Shown here: positions 1 through 15,400 of the stretch, one piece after another | Numbering within the stretch: the first letter of the stretch is position 1 | Layout: each line of letters begins with the position of its first letter | From: Apostichopus leukothele | Lineage: Eukaryota; Echinodermata; Holothuroidea; Aspidochirotida; Stichopodidae | DNA length: 32,819 nucleotides | Reading direction: 5' to 3' | NCBI GenBank assembly: GCA_010014835.2 | Contig: JAAAKB020000005.1 | Span: forward strand, 1,662,102-1,694,920 | Position numbers and translations under genes: made by a program | The notes under the pieces: model-generated | Databases searched by the model: none | Seen by the model: only the letters and a program-made list of their open reading frames with translations | Told to the model about the DNA's origin: nothing

Positions 1-1333
1 ATAACAATAATAATGTTGCGTGTATTATGTTTTCTTTTAATGTTGTTATATCTATTAAAAAATCCATTAAACATCAGTAAGTCAATGTACCATTCCACTT
101 AAAAAAAAAACAAAAACAAAAAACATTATACAATTGAGTGAGAGTTGAGACCGTTATACAAAACAACAGTAAGAAAATAAATATATTTAATTTTTGCTTG
201 AGATTCAGGTTGCAACCAGGCAAGTTAAATTACTCTTTTAAGTTGTAAGAATTCTTATTTTTAAAATGGAAAAAAAGAAGTAAGCAGACAGAATGAGAGC
301 GAATTACGTTATTTTAAAAATTGGCATAATAGATACTGTTACGAATAAATAAACTCGATAATCGACTGAATAAAAAAATTACAGTAAAAATACAATTCCT
401 ATAATGGTTTTGTTTAGTTTTCTCAGGGAATTTTCCTCCCCTATACATAGATATGGCAAGATTTTTTTTTCTTTTAAGATATTTACATGCGATTTAGTGA
501 AAACTGACAAATAAAAATATGAGAGAAAGTACCGTTACATGATTATACTAGGCATAACAAATTAATTATTATAAAACAATGATGAACGTGCCAGTCAGCC
601 AAGCTGCGTTGGGAAGTATAAATATTATAAAGGAATATTTTAATTTGTAAACTTTGTGTAAATTGCTATAAACTCCAGACTATAATGCTATCGATTATAT
701 GCTATACTAAAATCATAAAAAAAAATGTAGTTTGATTACAAGTTTTTTCGAGTATTTTACAAAAGAAATATAGTGTCTCGTGTTGTTGGTCGTAAGGCTT
801 GTGCAGTGGGAACAAAGGATCTTTATTGTAACAAAGGGTGCATCATTCAATCTTCCCAAAAACCAGTGTTGTTTTGTTTTTGTTTTGTTTTATTTTTATT
901 TTTATTTTTTTTGGTATGGAAGAGGCGAACCAATCTTCACATCTGAATACAAGTTTTTAGAGTGTCACTGTACACAATTAAATATAGTTTTGATTAAAAC
1001 TGATCAAGAACTATAGAGGTATACGTAATCACCGAAATAGTATACATTATTAAACACAGGACCAGCCTGAGTAACAAAGTTGAATAAGAATAGGATCGAT
1101 AATCTATTCATAAATATATATCGAGGGATGAATATTTCCTCCATATTGAATGCAATATTTCATTGGTTTTTAATACGCAATATGCTTTCCATTTTCAATG
1201 GCCAGTGACATTAATCAGTTCCCAAAATAAATCTATATTGTATATTAACTGATTTTTTTTGAGGGGGTTGGGTTGAACACATATCAAAACTTTGTATAGC
1301 AGACTAATACCTCTTTGTTTCGCTAATTTACCC
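1..1333. other. Egr 3' flanking DNA, no gene seen
   Basis: AT-rich sequence beyond the likely end of the Egr transcript. It contains homopolymer A and T runs and a T-rich tract near 860-915. A perfect CArG-type decamer, CC(A/T)6GG, lies at 398-407. Short open frames on both strands are low complexity and show no recognisable protein. A second AATAAA on the minus strand (TTTATT read forward) occurs near 813 and in the T-rich tract, so a longer alternative Egr 3' UTR cannot be excluded. Confidence 0.5.
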
Positions 1334-1339
1334 TTTATT
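1334..1339 (-). terminator. Candidate Egr polyadenylation signal
   Basis: AATAAA on the minus strand, about 440 bases past the Egr stop codon. It is the first canonical signal I see downstream of the stop. The intervening 3' UTR includes AUUUA-type motifs (TAAAT read forward, for example at 1755-1759), which are typical of unstable immediate-early mRNAs. The assignment is positional only; no cleavage site can be seen. Confidence 0.4.
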
Positions 1340-1458
1340 ACGACGATGACCCGACACTAATGGGTTCCCACGATCACTTGGATCTATAATTGCACATGTA
1401 TAAATTCGAGAGCCTCAAATAACGGTGGACAACCATGCATGCATAACATATACATAGA

Positions 1459-1497
1459 TATCTATATATATATATATATATACACACATACATATAT
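1459..1497. repeat. TA/CA microsatellite
   Basis: A pure TA run at 1463-1482 continues into interrupted CA/TA sequence. It lies in the likely Egr 3' UTR, and the small open frames across it are artefacts of the repeat. Confidence 0.9.
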
Positions 1498-1779
1498 CTA
1501 CTCTTGTCGCCATGCACCTGTTTGCCTATTATGGCCCATCCGGTCGGTAATGCCGACACCGGAGCCAGGCGCAGTTACGGACTCGGCGACAAAAAAAGCA
1601 TCAAAAGTCAGGCCGAAACCCCATCGTCCCCCCAGTCTTTTGAAGGGGCGATTGAGGTCCGGGCATGTTTACACTGACAGACATTTTGTTTTCAGAGGTC
1701 TTTACAGTGCAACAAACTCTGACTCAAAAACACAACAAATTTGTTATTTTTTTGTAAATTGTTTGCTTACTGTGAAACT

Positions 1780-5098
<3,319 letters not shown>

Positions 5099-5321
5099 CA
5101 GAAAGTGGTAAAACGTTCACATGTGAGAAAATATCCGGGTTGTGAGCCATTGAAGTAGCCAAATCCTCTGCAGACAGAGGAATATTCTTATAATATCCAA
5201 GGTCTGATCCGATGTGTTGACTTATATGACCAATCTCAGTTTGACTCAAAGCAACCTGCGAGAGTGTATCTAAATCCATACGCATCTCGACTGATTTCTT
5301 GGGATAATGCTCCGACGGCAT
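5099..5321 (-). CDS. Egr: Egr transcription factor, coding exon 1
   Basis: N-terminal coding exon of the Egr gene: 74 codons plus the first base of codon 75. I chose the start at 5321 (MPSEHYPKKSVEMRMDLDTL) because it is the first ATG after the in-frame TGA at 5393-5391. The open frame extends further upstream only through non-ATG codons. The peptide is rich in Leu and Ser with a GYYKNIPLSAEDLA segment. It has no zinc finger, as expected, since the family's DNA-binding domain lies near the C-terminus. The exon ends at a strong donor, GTATGT. Identity rests on the in-frame splice to the unmistakable finger exon; on its own this exon would not be recognisable to me. Confidence 0.88.
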
Positions 5322-5510
5322 GTAAAGCGAAAAAGAAATTCTTGAAAATGTTCTCAAATCCTCCAGGTAGTTGACTTTTGACCGAAGAGGTCACTTTATC
5401 AAGTCACTCTTATCCGTTATTCATAAATAGTAGTAGTATTTCACTTAATCACTATCACTTGCACAGTGTGTCTATGTCTCTCTCTCTATCAGTTGCAGTT
5501 TAGTTATGTG
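5322..5510 (-). other. Likely Egr 5' UTR
   Basis: Sequence between the chosen start codon and a plausible transcription start about 25-35 bases past a TATA-like motif (CATATAA on the minus strand, 5539-5533). It contains a GA-rich run near 5480-5488 and no ATG in frame with Egr. The start site is inferred from motif spacing only. Confidence 0.35.
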
Positions 5511-5530
5511 CCGAGTAAGCTTGAACACAC

Positions 5531-5540
5531 AGTTATATGG
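5531..5540 (-). promoter_or_regulatory. TATA-like / CArG-like motif of the Egr promoter
   Basis: CCATATAACT on the minus strand, about 210 bases before the Egr start codon. It contains CATATAA, which could serve as a TATA box, and resembles half of a serum response element. Motif match only. Confidence 0.35.
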
Positions 5541-5577
5541 ATACACACAGCTCAGTTCATTGACGAAGTGTAACATG

Positions 5578-5587
5578 CCATATACGG
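5578..5587 (-). promoter_or_regulatory. CArG-like serum response element, Egr promoter
   Basis: CCGTATATGG on the minus strand, one base away from the CC(A/T)6GG consensus bound by SRF. Vertebrate EGR1 promoters carry several such boxes next to ETS sites. Here an ETS-type CGGAAGT lies further upstream at 5939-5945. Position and promoter context favour a real site, but one mismatch in AT-rich DNA is weak evidence alone. Confidence 0.4.
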
Positions 5588-5595
5588 TCTCGGTG

Positions 5596-5635
5596 TGACG
5601 TTGCGTATCAGCATTGTGACGTTCGATTGACGTCA
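5596..5635. promoter_or_regulatory. CRE cluster of the Egr promoter
   Basis: Three TGACG-type sites within 40 bases: half-sites TGACGTTG (5596-5603) and TGACGTTC (5617-5624), and a perfect palindromic cAMP response element, TGACGTCA (5628-5635). They lie about 310 bases upstream of the Egr start codon and just upstream of the CArG-like box. CREB/ATF control of EGR1 is well established in vertebrates, so this is a credible regulatory core. Confidence 0.6.
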
Positions 5636-6839
5636 ATCCGTCTGTTGTCAATAGCTACACAATCCAAACAGATTGGTATGATCGACTTTTTGTAGGGGTT
5701 TAAAACTTTAAACAAGAAATAATTGATCTCTGTAGTCACAATATTTGGCAAAATTACGTATTTTTTACGGCTAAAAGATATATAAAAAGAATATAAAATA
5801 TTTGTTGTTGTATATAAGTGTAAAATTTGTCTTATACGTGTAAATTGATCTCTGCAATATTGTAGTAGAAAATCTTGGATCACACACTGGCTCATATTGC
5901 ACGTCCGGGTCACTCCGAATTTGGGCAGACAAGACTGAACTTCCGACTAATTTAAAAAGAAGGACACGCCCAATCAAATATGCGCGTGCGTGTTACAAAG
6001 ACTGAAGCTTGGTCTCCGTATCAGGTTGAAAGCAGTACAACAGCTGCTTACAAGTAATTGGCTTACTTTGTAAATTATCAGATTGGATGGCTCATAAATA
6101 CTAAAATGGTTTATTTTATAAATAAAATACTAATGCAGTCAGGTCGGAAAGAAAGTCCCCCATGTGTAGAAAGTGTTTACAATGAGTGTCCTTAAATACA
6201 TGGCATACATTTTTTTTTTAAATTATCAGAGAGGGATGGCTGCACCTGGTGCATGTATACAACGTAAACTGCGAATCGAATAATTTTAAATCTTGAGACA
6301 TGTAGCAAAGAGAGTTATTTACGTAAGGCCATCGATTGATGCATGTGTAGTCAGTCTCAGTACTGTGGTAAGATAAAAAACAAAATTAGGCCAGGGTTGT
6401 GGATGAAGGTATACCTGTTTTGAATGCGCGAATCGGTATATTTAGAATATGAGATGTTATTATTGAAAAAGTAGCATGCATGCGAGTATAGGGTTTGTTT
6501 ATATGATCATTTCTGTAGGGGCACTCTGGATTAAAACAACAGCTCCGGCTAGTTTAGGAACAAACGTCAAATGTCTCCTTCTTACGTGTTCTGTTATGCA
6601 GAATTAAGCTCCGATTTTTTTGATTATCTTGAAGATAATAAATAGATATGTTGCTAAGGACTCAGCTATATTACTCTGCTGCAACAATTGGTTATATATG
6701 ACAGAAATCGACATTGTGCATGCATGTTTTTTTTTTGCAAGGACTGACCGGAACACCGTTCTACAAAATTAGGTTCCGGCCAAGAGTACTTACAAAATCG
6801 AGGTTTGGAAGAGTAAACAGGCACTTCAAGTGGACTCTT

Positions 6840-6847
6840 TGACGTCA
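6840..6847. promoter_or_regulatory. Perfect CRE (TGACGTCA)
   Basis: Palindromic cAMP response element about 1.2 kb upstream of the promoter-proximal CRE of Egr. It is the second step of a ladder of four. Confidence 0.4.
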
Positions 6848-7741
6848 CATTTGGTATTAAAGGTCGCTCAATAGTGGAGCTGTAAATATTGACTCAACTA
6901 ATTCGAGCTTAAATCTGTTTGCATGTATCGTATTTAGACAAGCCCATAGGTTATCTTCGGTGGGTCAACAACATCGGCATACACGACCTATAGTCCCTTC
7001 TAAATTTGACCACGGATTCAATTTAATCCACCCATATACTTGACCGCGGGCCCGGGCATCTTCAATTTCCCTTATATACACCCGCCCACTTGATTTCAAT
7101 TGTAAGAAGAAATAAGAAGAAGAAAAAAATAGAAGACGACGACGAAAAAAAGAGAAGGAAGTTTGGACCCAGTGTATTGAACCGATGTGCTTTTAAATGA
7201 TAAAAGTAGTTACAGTGAAATGCGTCCCAAACATGAATCTGACTTTTTTTAAGTAACATTCTGCTCTATTTGACTTTCTACAATAATTGCACCATGTGCG
7301 GTAAAACATTTACAAAATCAACTTATCGAAAGCTCGGTTGCCAACATGCCTCATATTAATGGACCCTAGATATAAGTTTCTCTCGTATAGTTTGTTGATC
7401 TCAATCAGTGTGGGTTGTTACTCTGTTTGCATGACGTAAAAAAAAACCTTTTCTTAACTTGTATGACAGTACATTTGTTGCTTTCTCCCCATTCCAATCA
7501 CCGCAAAATTTCCACAAGCATTATTAACAGATCTAAACCACTCATCATCGCAACCGGTTCCGATTTTCCCAGTAAACACAAAGCAGCTTCTTCCGTAACA
7601 AACTCAGGTCACGCTATATACCCTCAACTGTTATGTTTTGGTTTGCGAGCCTTGTTACCTAGGGACCTGTCACCACGGTAACTGATTGATAATACACGGG
7701 AACCGAAGGTCAAAAGGGGAACCCCGAGCGCTCTGTCAGTG

Positions 7742-7749
7742 TGACGTCA
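7742..7749. promoter_or_regulatory. Perfect CRE (TGACGTCA)
   Basis: Palindromic cAMP response element in the context GTGACGTCACAC, 0.9 kb beyond the previous one. The local sequence (7680-7760) is richer in C and G than its surroundings. Confidence 0.4.
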
Positions 7750-7834
7750 CACATTGTAACATTCCTTCTGTGGAAAACCTGCACAAGCGGCTTCTGTGTA
7801 GAGACGATAATACAGTGTAGATTGTATACTGTAC

Positions 7835-7854
7835 GTGTGTGTGTGTGTGTGTGT
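7835..7854. repeat. GT dinucleotide microsatellite
   Basis: Ten uninterrupted GT units. Open frames crossing it (7741-8108) are artefacts of the repeat. Confidence 0.95.
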
Positions 7855-8769
7855 TTATTTGTATACATTTACTATGCCCGAGTCATGAAGATGGTAACGG
7901 GTGTTATAAAGGAAGTGCTCGCAACAAACAGCTACCAGGCGGAACATGTCGGGTTGTCATGACTAGAATATTTCCTTGGTTAGTTGTTTTCCGCACAGCT
8001 GATTCTAGAATCTTCCGGAGCGCTGAATCAAAGGAAAAGCATTCTGTGTATTTCACAATCCTGTTAGCCTATAGCTGTGATTCTAAGAACGGATCCCATG
8101 TGTTATAGCGAGCAAAAAGGAGAGTGTAGTCTAGCTATAGCAGTGTTTATACATACAAACCTAACGGCAACAACAGACCAACACCAAAAAAAAAAATGAA
8201 AGCCCTAAAAAGCAACAACATAAGAAAATTCGCCAACCAAAGGTGAAATCGAGTATAGTCTAACCCAAACGTATTACAGACCTTCTTTAAATTTAAAAAA
8301 TCGTTTATTTTTAAGAAAATCAACTATCCATTATACAGACGAATCTGGAACCTTTATTGAAAAAGATTGGCTTTTCTCGTTTTCGTCTATAAAGGGGAGC
8401 AAAACCTGGACAATTTTTTTCAGTACTCATTTAATTTCTAATCGTTGTTTACACCGAATCTTTTTCTCAGATATCTGCAATACATCAGAGAATATCTCCA
8501 TTCCATGTATTTCTTATCATTAAAGAATTTTCCTCCCAGTAAAAATAGTCAAAAATGAATAAATAAGTCGTTTTTTAAGAAAAAGGAAGTAGAGCAACTA
8601 CAAGACGACGATATTATTCGTTAACTTCCTTCCGCCAATTGTAAAAATTTAAGCTCGTTATTCTTAGAAGCAAGGCAGAAACCTAGTTCCAAAATAAACC
8701 AGTAGCAGGATTCGCCGCTATGACATCATTCGCTAACTCGCGTTTCAGGAAGTAAATCGTCGGCAAAAT

Positions 8770-8777
8770 TGACGTCA
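8770..8777. promoter_or_regulatory. Perfect CRE (TGACGTCA)
   Basis: Palindromic cAMP response element inside a CpG-richer patch (about 8715-8790) that also holds CAGGAAGT, an ETS-like core. It may be a distal enhancer of Egr. Motif evidence only. Confidence 0.4.
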
Positions 8778-11581
8778 TACGGCGATCCTTAATATATAAT
8801 ATGCGTGTACGACAATTGACATCATCAACTTCATTAACATAGTACGTCTACGACTGCCGTAGAACAAGTGACGATTTAATGAGATGCAATGCCGTATGTC
8901 TATGTAGGCGGGATTCCCTCTTTAGAAGCATATACTGTATAGTAACAACGGTTAAGTTTCTTTCCATTGTACCAGGCACGATATGTCTATACATGTAGTG
9001 ATCCGTATGCATTTAAGCTGCAAGTAGAATCGAGTAGGCACTCCATCAGTTCTTTTCACTGATTGTGAAAGTAAAAAAATAATGATAAAAAGAAACAATA
9101 GGGTCACTAGGTTCTTTATGACATTTATTTCTGGAACATTATGAGTAATTTTGTGGGGAATGGATCTTCCGCCGGATGCAGTCACTAAATATCTCGCTGC
9201 GATATATTCTAACTATAAGGTAAATGCGGATTTGATGTATGTAATAATTCAAGTGTATTGAAAATTTGATTTTTAAAAATTTATAATCTTTAGTTATGCC
9301 TATAGTAACGTTAAAGTTAAGTTATTTAGGCTAACTCAAAGCTACATAACGCATAATGACAGGTTAACCGGCTTCAGACACAAGTTAAGACCTGGGGAAA
9401 AAATAGTGGTAAAACCTAAAATAAAAAGCCATAACGAATGCATGAATACCGTGATATGAAGACCAATATTTGAAAGATATTTTAAACTCAGAGACATATA
9501 TTTATTGCCTTATTTGCTGTTAACAAATATTTAAAATAAAGACAGACCAAACCTAAACCAGAACGGCGGCAGAAACAACATCTGTCGCAGATGGAACCAC
9601 CGGAAGTTAAAGTTCGTTCACGTTTTGAGAGTTTGTGTTTACAAATACAAAGTCTAGCCCAGTATACTGTATATAGTGCATACAGTTCATTGCCAGAATA
9701 TCCACAAACAAACTAGAAATAGTTATCTGGTTACCTAGGTAACATAAATACTTCAAAGAATTCTATGGGGTGCAAAGTCCATGGAAACCCTTTTCAATCA
9801 AAGAAAAGATTGCCTCGCGATTCACCAATATTCACGCTTTACCAGTTTGCACTGTTGATGTTAACTCAGCTATTCAAAGATAAGTTTATTTACGCCAGCA
9901 AACAAAGAGAGTTACCCTGAAAACTTTTATCTTTTTTAACAGGTTCTTTATAGTTCAACCAATTCTCTGTTGTTAGTAACAAGGTCTCTGTTTGGAATTC
10001 CTTTCCAAAATATTTGGTAACCCCACCGAAAGCGGAACCTTCATTTCCCTAAGGGTGTGTTAGAACATGACTTTATGGGAGGAATTTGAGATCGTCTCGC
10101 GCCCTACTGTTACCTTGTCTTGGGTCAAGATTGTGGTTTTGGGAAGAATGTGATATTTTCTCTCAAATTTTCCACCATCTTCATGCCATGGGATACCGTT
10201 CTCCGCCGTTGGTGGTCGTTTCTAAAATCAACGTCGCCATGATTGCGATAATACTACAGTCGTATGTGTGTTACTGCCATATAGACAGCACTGCGATACA
10301 CGCACACTCACACTTGTGTTGTATTGCGTACTATGGTATTACTGCAGCAATATTAATAGTACTATGCTGACAACGTTACCACAGTTTTACTTATGTCGTA
10401 ATGCCCGTCCGGAGACGAGGGATGAAAACAGGTAACGATTCACTCATTTTGTTCTGTTTGTTGAATATTTGGAAAGAAAAGTAATTTGGAAGGTAAACTA
10501 TTTATCTAGGACACGGAGGACGTGGCGAAAGTTGGTTTGAGTGGGAAGAGAAACGTATGATATTAATTGATATATTTTGCTTTTCCAGTTTGAACGGAAG
10601 TGAATGCTTCGCTACGCCATATATACACTAATGGCTTACATTGAAGTGCATAGGTTGTGTAACAGGGCTGCATGGCAATGAAAACCAATAACATGTAATG
10701 CCTCTAGCCTAGTCAACAAATATTATGATAATTTTTGTACAAAATTTAGTTGGGAGAGTAATGACAAGGTGAAACATGCAGTTGATCAGTTTTGCAGCAA
10801 ATTTACACATAGCATTTACTTCCTTATTTGTAGTATTACTATAGTATTAGATTACCATTACTAGTTCACCTAGTTTAACTTTTAGAAGTAAATGCTTATT
10901 AATTCTCCAACCTATGTTTTGTTCTTACCTGTAACTTTTTAGTACATTTAATTTCCAGTGATTACGCTTGGATGTATAGTATTACTTAAGTTAGTGATGT
11001 ACCATCAGTAACTTCAAGATATCAACTATCGTTGTAGTGATTTTGATAGGAGATATATGCTAACCCTACTCGAGAACAGAGGTTTCTCTAATGATCTAAT
11101 ACCTCTCAGGACAACAAAGACTACCGTACATTTGCTAGTTTAATTTCTTTTATCAAGTAGGAAGAAGGAAAGTTTATAACTTAACTTAAAGTAAGGACAT
11201 CGTTTCAGACCGAAATGTACTGTACGTATGCATGCAGCACTGAACATCATATTGGAGAATGTTGTTCTTTTCATAATCTCGGAAAACCCAGTCTTGCATT
11301 TAACTTCCTCAGTGCTAGTCATGTGTCAGAGCAGCTGTTCAAAATGTTAAAATAAATGGCAATTTTAAAGAGATTCTAATTCAGGATTTTCTTACGAGAC
11401 CAGAACTTTGCCTCCTTTCTCCACCCCTCTCATCCCTCCCCCATCCAAAGGATTTCGTTAGGTATCAACAAAACATAACAGACATTTTTCGATCTAGTTC
11501 AATTGCCTGTGAAATCCGTATCACATAGGAACATACTGTACACAATCAAGTTCTGCAAAGTGAACCCTGTTCACCAGTCCA

Positions 11582-11664
11582 ATGGCAAATGTTGTCATGA
11601 AAGATTGCACCAAGCAAACATCCTTTGGTTCTTTGGCATCCAAGTTAATTAAGCTGATTCTGAG
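11582..11664 (+). CDS. Candidate 5' coding exon, product unknown
   Basis: An ATG opens 27 codons plus two bases and runs into a near-ideal donor, CTGAG then GTAAGA, at 11665. The conceptual peptide starts MANVVMKDCTKQTSFGSLAS and ends in a hydrophobic, Lys/Leu-rich stretch. No domain is recognisable. The opposite strand is also open here (69 codons), so strand is not certain. A strong acceptor follows at 12282, but it joins in a frame that reaches a stop within about five codons unless a 12-base micro-exon is used. A noncoding exon is equally possible. Confidence 0.22.
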
Positions 11665-12282
11665 GTAAGAGGCTGGTTTTCCTGGACAACCTGACACCCA
11701 TAAAGTTCTATTTCTAATGTTTAACTTCACAGACTAAGAATCTCATGATTAACTTACACTGGCCGAGCCCATAGACATCGATATCTTATCGACTGATATT
11801 AGAGATCAACCGTCCAATGATTTAGTACCCGATCGCAAACACATTCAATACAAATTGCAGCTTTAAAACAAATGAGTTTGGAAATTCAGGCTCATGCAAG
11901 CCCACTCTGGTGCTTCAAACGCCCTGTGGCAGTACCATGGAAATGTGATTCCTATCAGTTCTCTCAATCTCTCCCCCACCCCATAAATTATAAGAATTAT
12001 GTTGCAGCAGTGATTTCAAATAGCATGCACCATGTGCGATACATGACCATCATACCAGTACTGCCAGCAATTTGCATAGCAGGTTTCAAACATATATCTC
12101 CTTCCCCATACTGTATATCACTTATCACATACTGTACGCTCTGCTATCATCTCCCTCCACCATCAAAGGATCATATTCATCCAACCCCCCTCCCCTAAAA
12201 CAAGAAAAAGAACTAAGAATCGAGTTAATGTTTAATCTGTGAGTAGTCTGTACTTGTTCAATAATATTGCACAAATTCTGTT

Positions 12283-12494
12283 TGTCCTTCCAGAAACCTC
12301 ATAAGGTAAAATTTACACAAGGCAAAATGTCCTGTATGTTTTCTTTTATAACCCCAGATAGATCTCCTATTTCCAACAACAGTCAAATAGGTTTTGCCAA
12401 AGTCTTTGATGTATTTGCAATAAGACAAGTTAATACTGTAACCAAAAATAATTTCCAAAGTTTCACGGCCTATTTCTTAGACTTAAAATTTTGA
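12283..12494 (+). CDS. Candidate 3' exon, product unknown
   Basis: A pyrimidine-rich acceptor (TGTTTGTCCTTCCAG) is followed by about 70 open codons ending in TGA. The peptide starts KPHKVKFTQGKMSCMF and continues without a recognisable domain. The preceding candidate exon (11582-11664) ends in phase 2, while this frame needs phase 0, so the two do not simply join. The opposite strand is open over much of the same stretch. It may be a chance frame behind a chance splice signal. Confidence 0.18.
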
Positions 12495-12499
12495 GTTTG

Positions 12500-15400
12500 T
12501 CCAAATAGCTAGGTTGTAGAAATTACACATGACGGAGAGCTTTTCCGTTTTACTGTACAAATATCAGTTGTCCTGCTAACAAATTTCGAAGATGGTTTTG
12601 AGTGTCTCAGAAGAAGTCTATGCCCTGTTTCATGTCTAACTCTCCCTTTTTAAAGCTAAGAATACTTGGTACCTTAAAACTATACTCTGTGAATACTTTA
12701 GTACTCTAAAATTGCAAGTGACAATATTAGGCTGACAGGCTTACACTTCAAAGGTTTAAGGAATCCATAAGAAAAATTACAATCAATTCGTTGGACACAT
12801 CATTTTCTGTGTTGCCTTAAACTATATAGTAATTTCTCTCTTATTAGTCATGAGCAAACCAAATCATTGTCATCACATAATCTTCTATATCTTAGTTTGA
12901 TAGTGGTATATAATCAAATTTATGTGTAAATAATACTACAGTTTCCCAGAATTACAACCTGACAACAAAAACAATGGCTTTTAATTAGAAGGCGCAGAGA
13001 TTTAGATAATTGCTGACCAAAAAGTACCATATCCAAAAGATTGTAATGGCATGTAAATAACATTGTAAATTCCCCCATATCACGTGTGACCTTTTAGTTT
13101 GTCATCTTTAAGGTCTAAAATAAACAGACAGATATGTATCTTCCCACACAATTTCTCACAGCAGATATTATTTTGAAAATATCACTATACACTGTACTTA
13201 TGTTGATAATTCCAAGTCCTCTATCAAATCAGTTGTTTGTCGTCATCTTACAGTGCAGTTTAGGGAAGTACAGTCATCTATATATATCAGAGAGAGTGAG
13301 ACACACATCGGGTATTCCCCTTCTAATTGTACTCTGGGTGGGGGATTCCCGGCCATTATGCTCATTAGAGCAAAAAGTAAACATAAACACGCCCACAGAC
13401 TTCAAGTAAATCTTTAGCACTCAGGAAGTTTGTTTGACATTTCCTTGATATAAAGTTTCTTCTCGTGTTATTATTACAAAAATTATCCATTCTACAGAGA
13501 TGATGATAAAAAATTAACAGGAAAAATTAAAGGAAGTTCACACTTAATGAGTTCAACAATGAAGCCACAAACTGTCTTTTCCTACTTGTTTATCTAAGGA
13601 AGTTTCGTGGGAAAAAACAGTCATTGTAGTTTGTATTAATTAATTAATTAATATCTAGAGCAACATTGCATTATGATGACTGGAATGATGGTATTGTGGC
13701 TGGGGCATGGAAGAGATACAGTAGGAATTACTAGAGGTGGGGGGGGGGGGCTGGGACTAGGGGACAAAGAGAGAGCAGAATTAGGGGCTATGAGAGAGTT
13801 TACTCTTTTTGTGACAACCAAAGAAACGAACATGTAACGCTGAGATGCAGTGTTGGATCTCCAATATTTACTCAACTCCAGTTGTCTTAAATTCCATCTC
13901 ACCATTCAAATCATTTAGTTTCCCTGTCTACTGTACCTAACTTGCAAATATAGTCCAGGAAACTTCAAGTATTTTTTTAGTATCTGCAGTGGTCAAAGTT
14001 TGAAAACTTTGTGAATGTGATGACTCAGAAGTGAAGCTTGAAGTTCATACATGGCATGTGGGTCTACAGTATCTTAGTTTTCTTTCTTACTTTGTTCTGT
14101 TATTTCCTTTCTTTTGGGTTACTAGCTTTGATAAACATTTTATGTTTTTTCTAGTATCCTGTATATACCATTACTGCACTGTTTTTGTATTTCTATGTAT
14201 ATGCGAAATATATTAACTGAACTGAACTTAGTTGGTGGATAGCCCCTGCTGTGAGTGGCAAGGGTCACAACTGAAATTCTTGTTAGTACTGTAGTCCCCA
14301 ATTGGGGTAAACTGCATACTAAACAGTAGTATGTGGTGCATCTACCTTATTGAGTTCAATAATCTTGTGTGCATATTGTATTTTACATGTTCTCATATAG
14401 AACAAGGCATTGGCAAGGAGTCATGGAGCCTATTTGTCTTTTATAATTGCTTTACTTGGGTCATGATTGTGTGTAAATTGAGCCCCAACAAAGGAGGCTG
14501 CTTGTGAAGTTACCACCAAGAGTTACAAACAGAAGTCTCTGGATTCTGATGTCAAACTGCTTCAATACTCATAGAGATCAACATTGGCATAATGCATAGT
14601 ATACATGCAGTAGGAACGCAGTAGGCATGCACAGCCAAGACAAACTGGTGTAATATCATTAGAAGGCAACAGAGGTGTGTCAGGATATGAGTGCAGCTCC
14701 TTAATAGGGAGGGGCTGCCTCAGACCTGACACCACCCTCCCTGGAACATTACACCTTACCATATACAGTACCCAATAGGTCATTGTCCCCCGTGGACGGG
14801 TTTAACTAGGAAGCATTCTAGCCATCGAGGTTCCTAAACTTGGGGGCACCCGTCTTCCTCCCTTGCCAGAGCAGAGGCCTTCTCCCAAGCTAGTGACGTC
14901 GAGCTCATGAAAGGAGGAATTAAATTTAGACTAGAAGATGTGGTACCAGAGGAGGAGGAGGAGGTCCTTAATTATGGAGTCAAGGATTAGAATATTTTAT
15001 GAACATTTTTAATATTTCACTTAAGGAGGAGGTTATCTAGGTGGGTAAATTGATCACAATGTAGATCTTATTGTTAGAAACGGTTCCTGGTTGGCTCAGG
15101 CAGTATCGTACGGTCTTGTTACAGTGTACTATGTTTTTAACAGTAGTTTTACAGTTACTGTTACCCGAGGCAGATACTCCCGTAAGTTCAGGATTGGAAG
15201 CCAACCAGTGCAGTACCATTCAGTATATACAGTACATATATACTGTACTGTAGTAGGTACTACACTACAGAAGATCGTAATGCTTTACATAAGCACTGCT
15301 GTACACAATGATAGCAACTGTACCCACACATATTCCGCCATATACAGTAACATATTTGTTAACGTATTAAACTTTCATTGTTTTTTTGCAGGAATTTTTG

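Larger units (their letters stand above)
5640..11500. other. Upstream intergenic region of Egr, no gene seen
   Basis: About 5.9 kb of mostly AT-rich DNA with no convincing coding exon. The short open frames here either start at non-ATG codons or are low complexity. Regulatory-looking features are the three perfect CREs listed separately, an ETS core (CGGAAGT, minus strand, 5939-5945) and an ACCGGAAG ETS-like site near 9600. It is the natural place for Egr enhancers. Confidence 0.5.

Noticed and set aside
398-1534. Two perfect CArG decamers, at 398-407 and 1525-1534, downstream of Egr.
   Set aside because: In DNA this AT-rich about two per window are expected by chance, and both lie 3' of the gene. 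Not claimed as regulatory.
5322-5357. Longer Egr N-terminus starting 12 codons earlier.
   Set aside because: That start is a TTG. The first ATG in the frame is at 5321.
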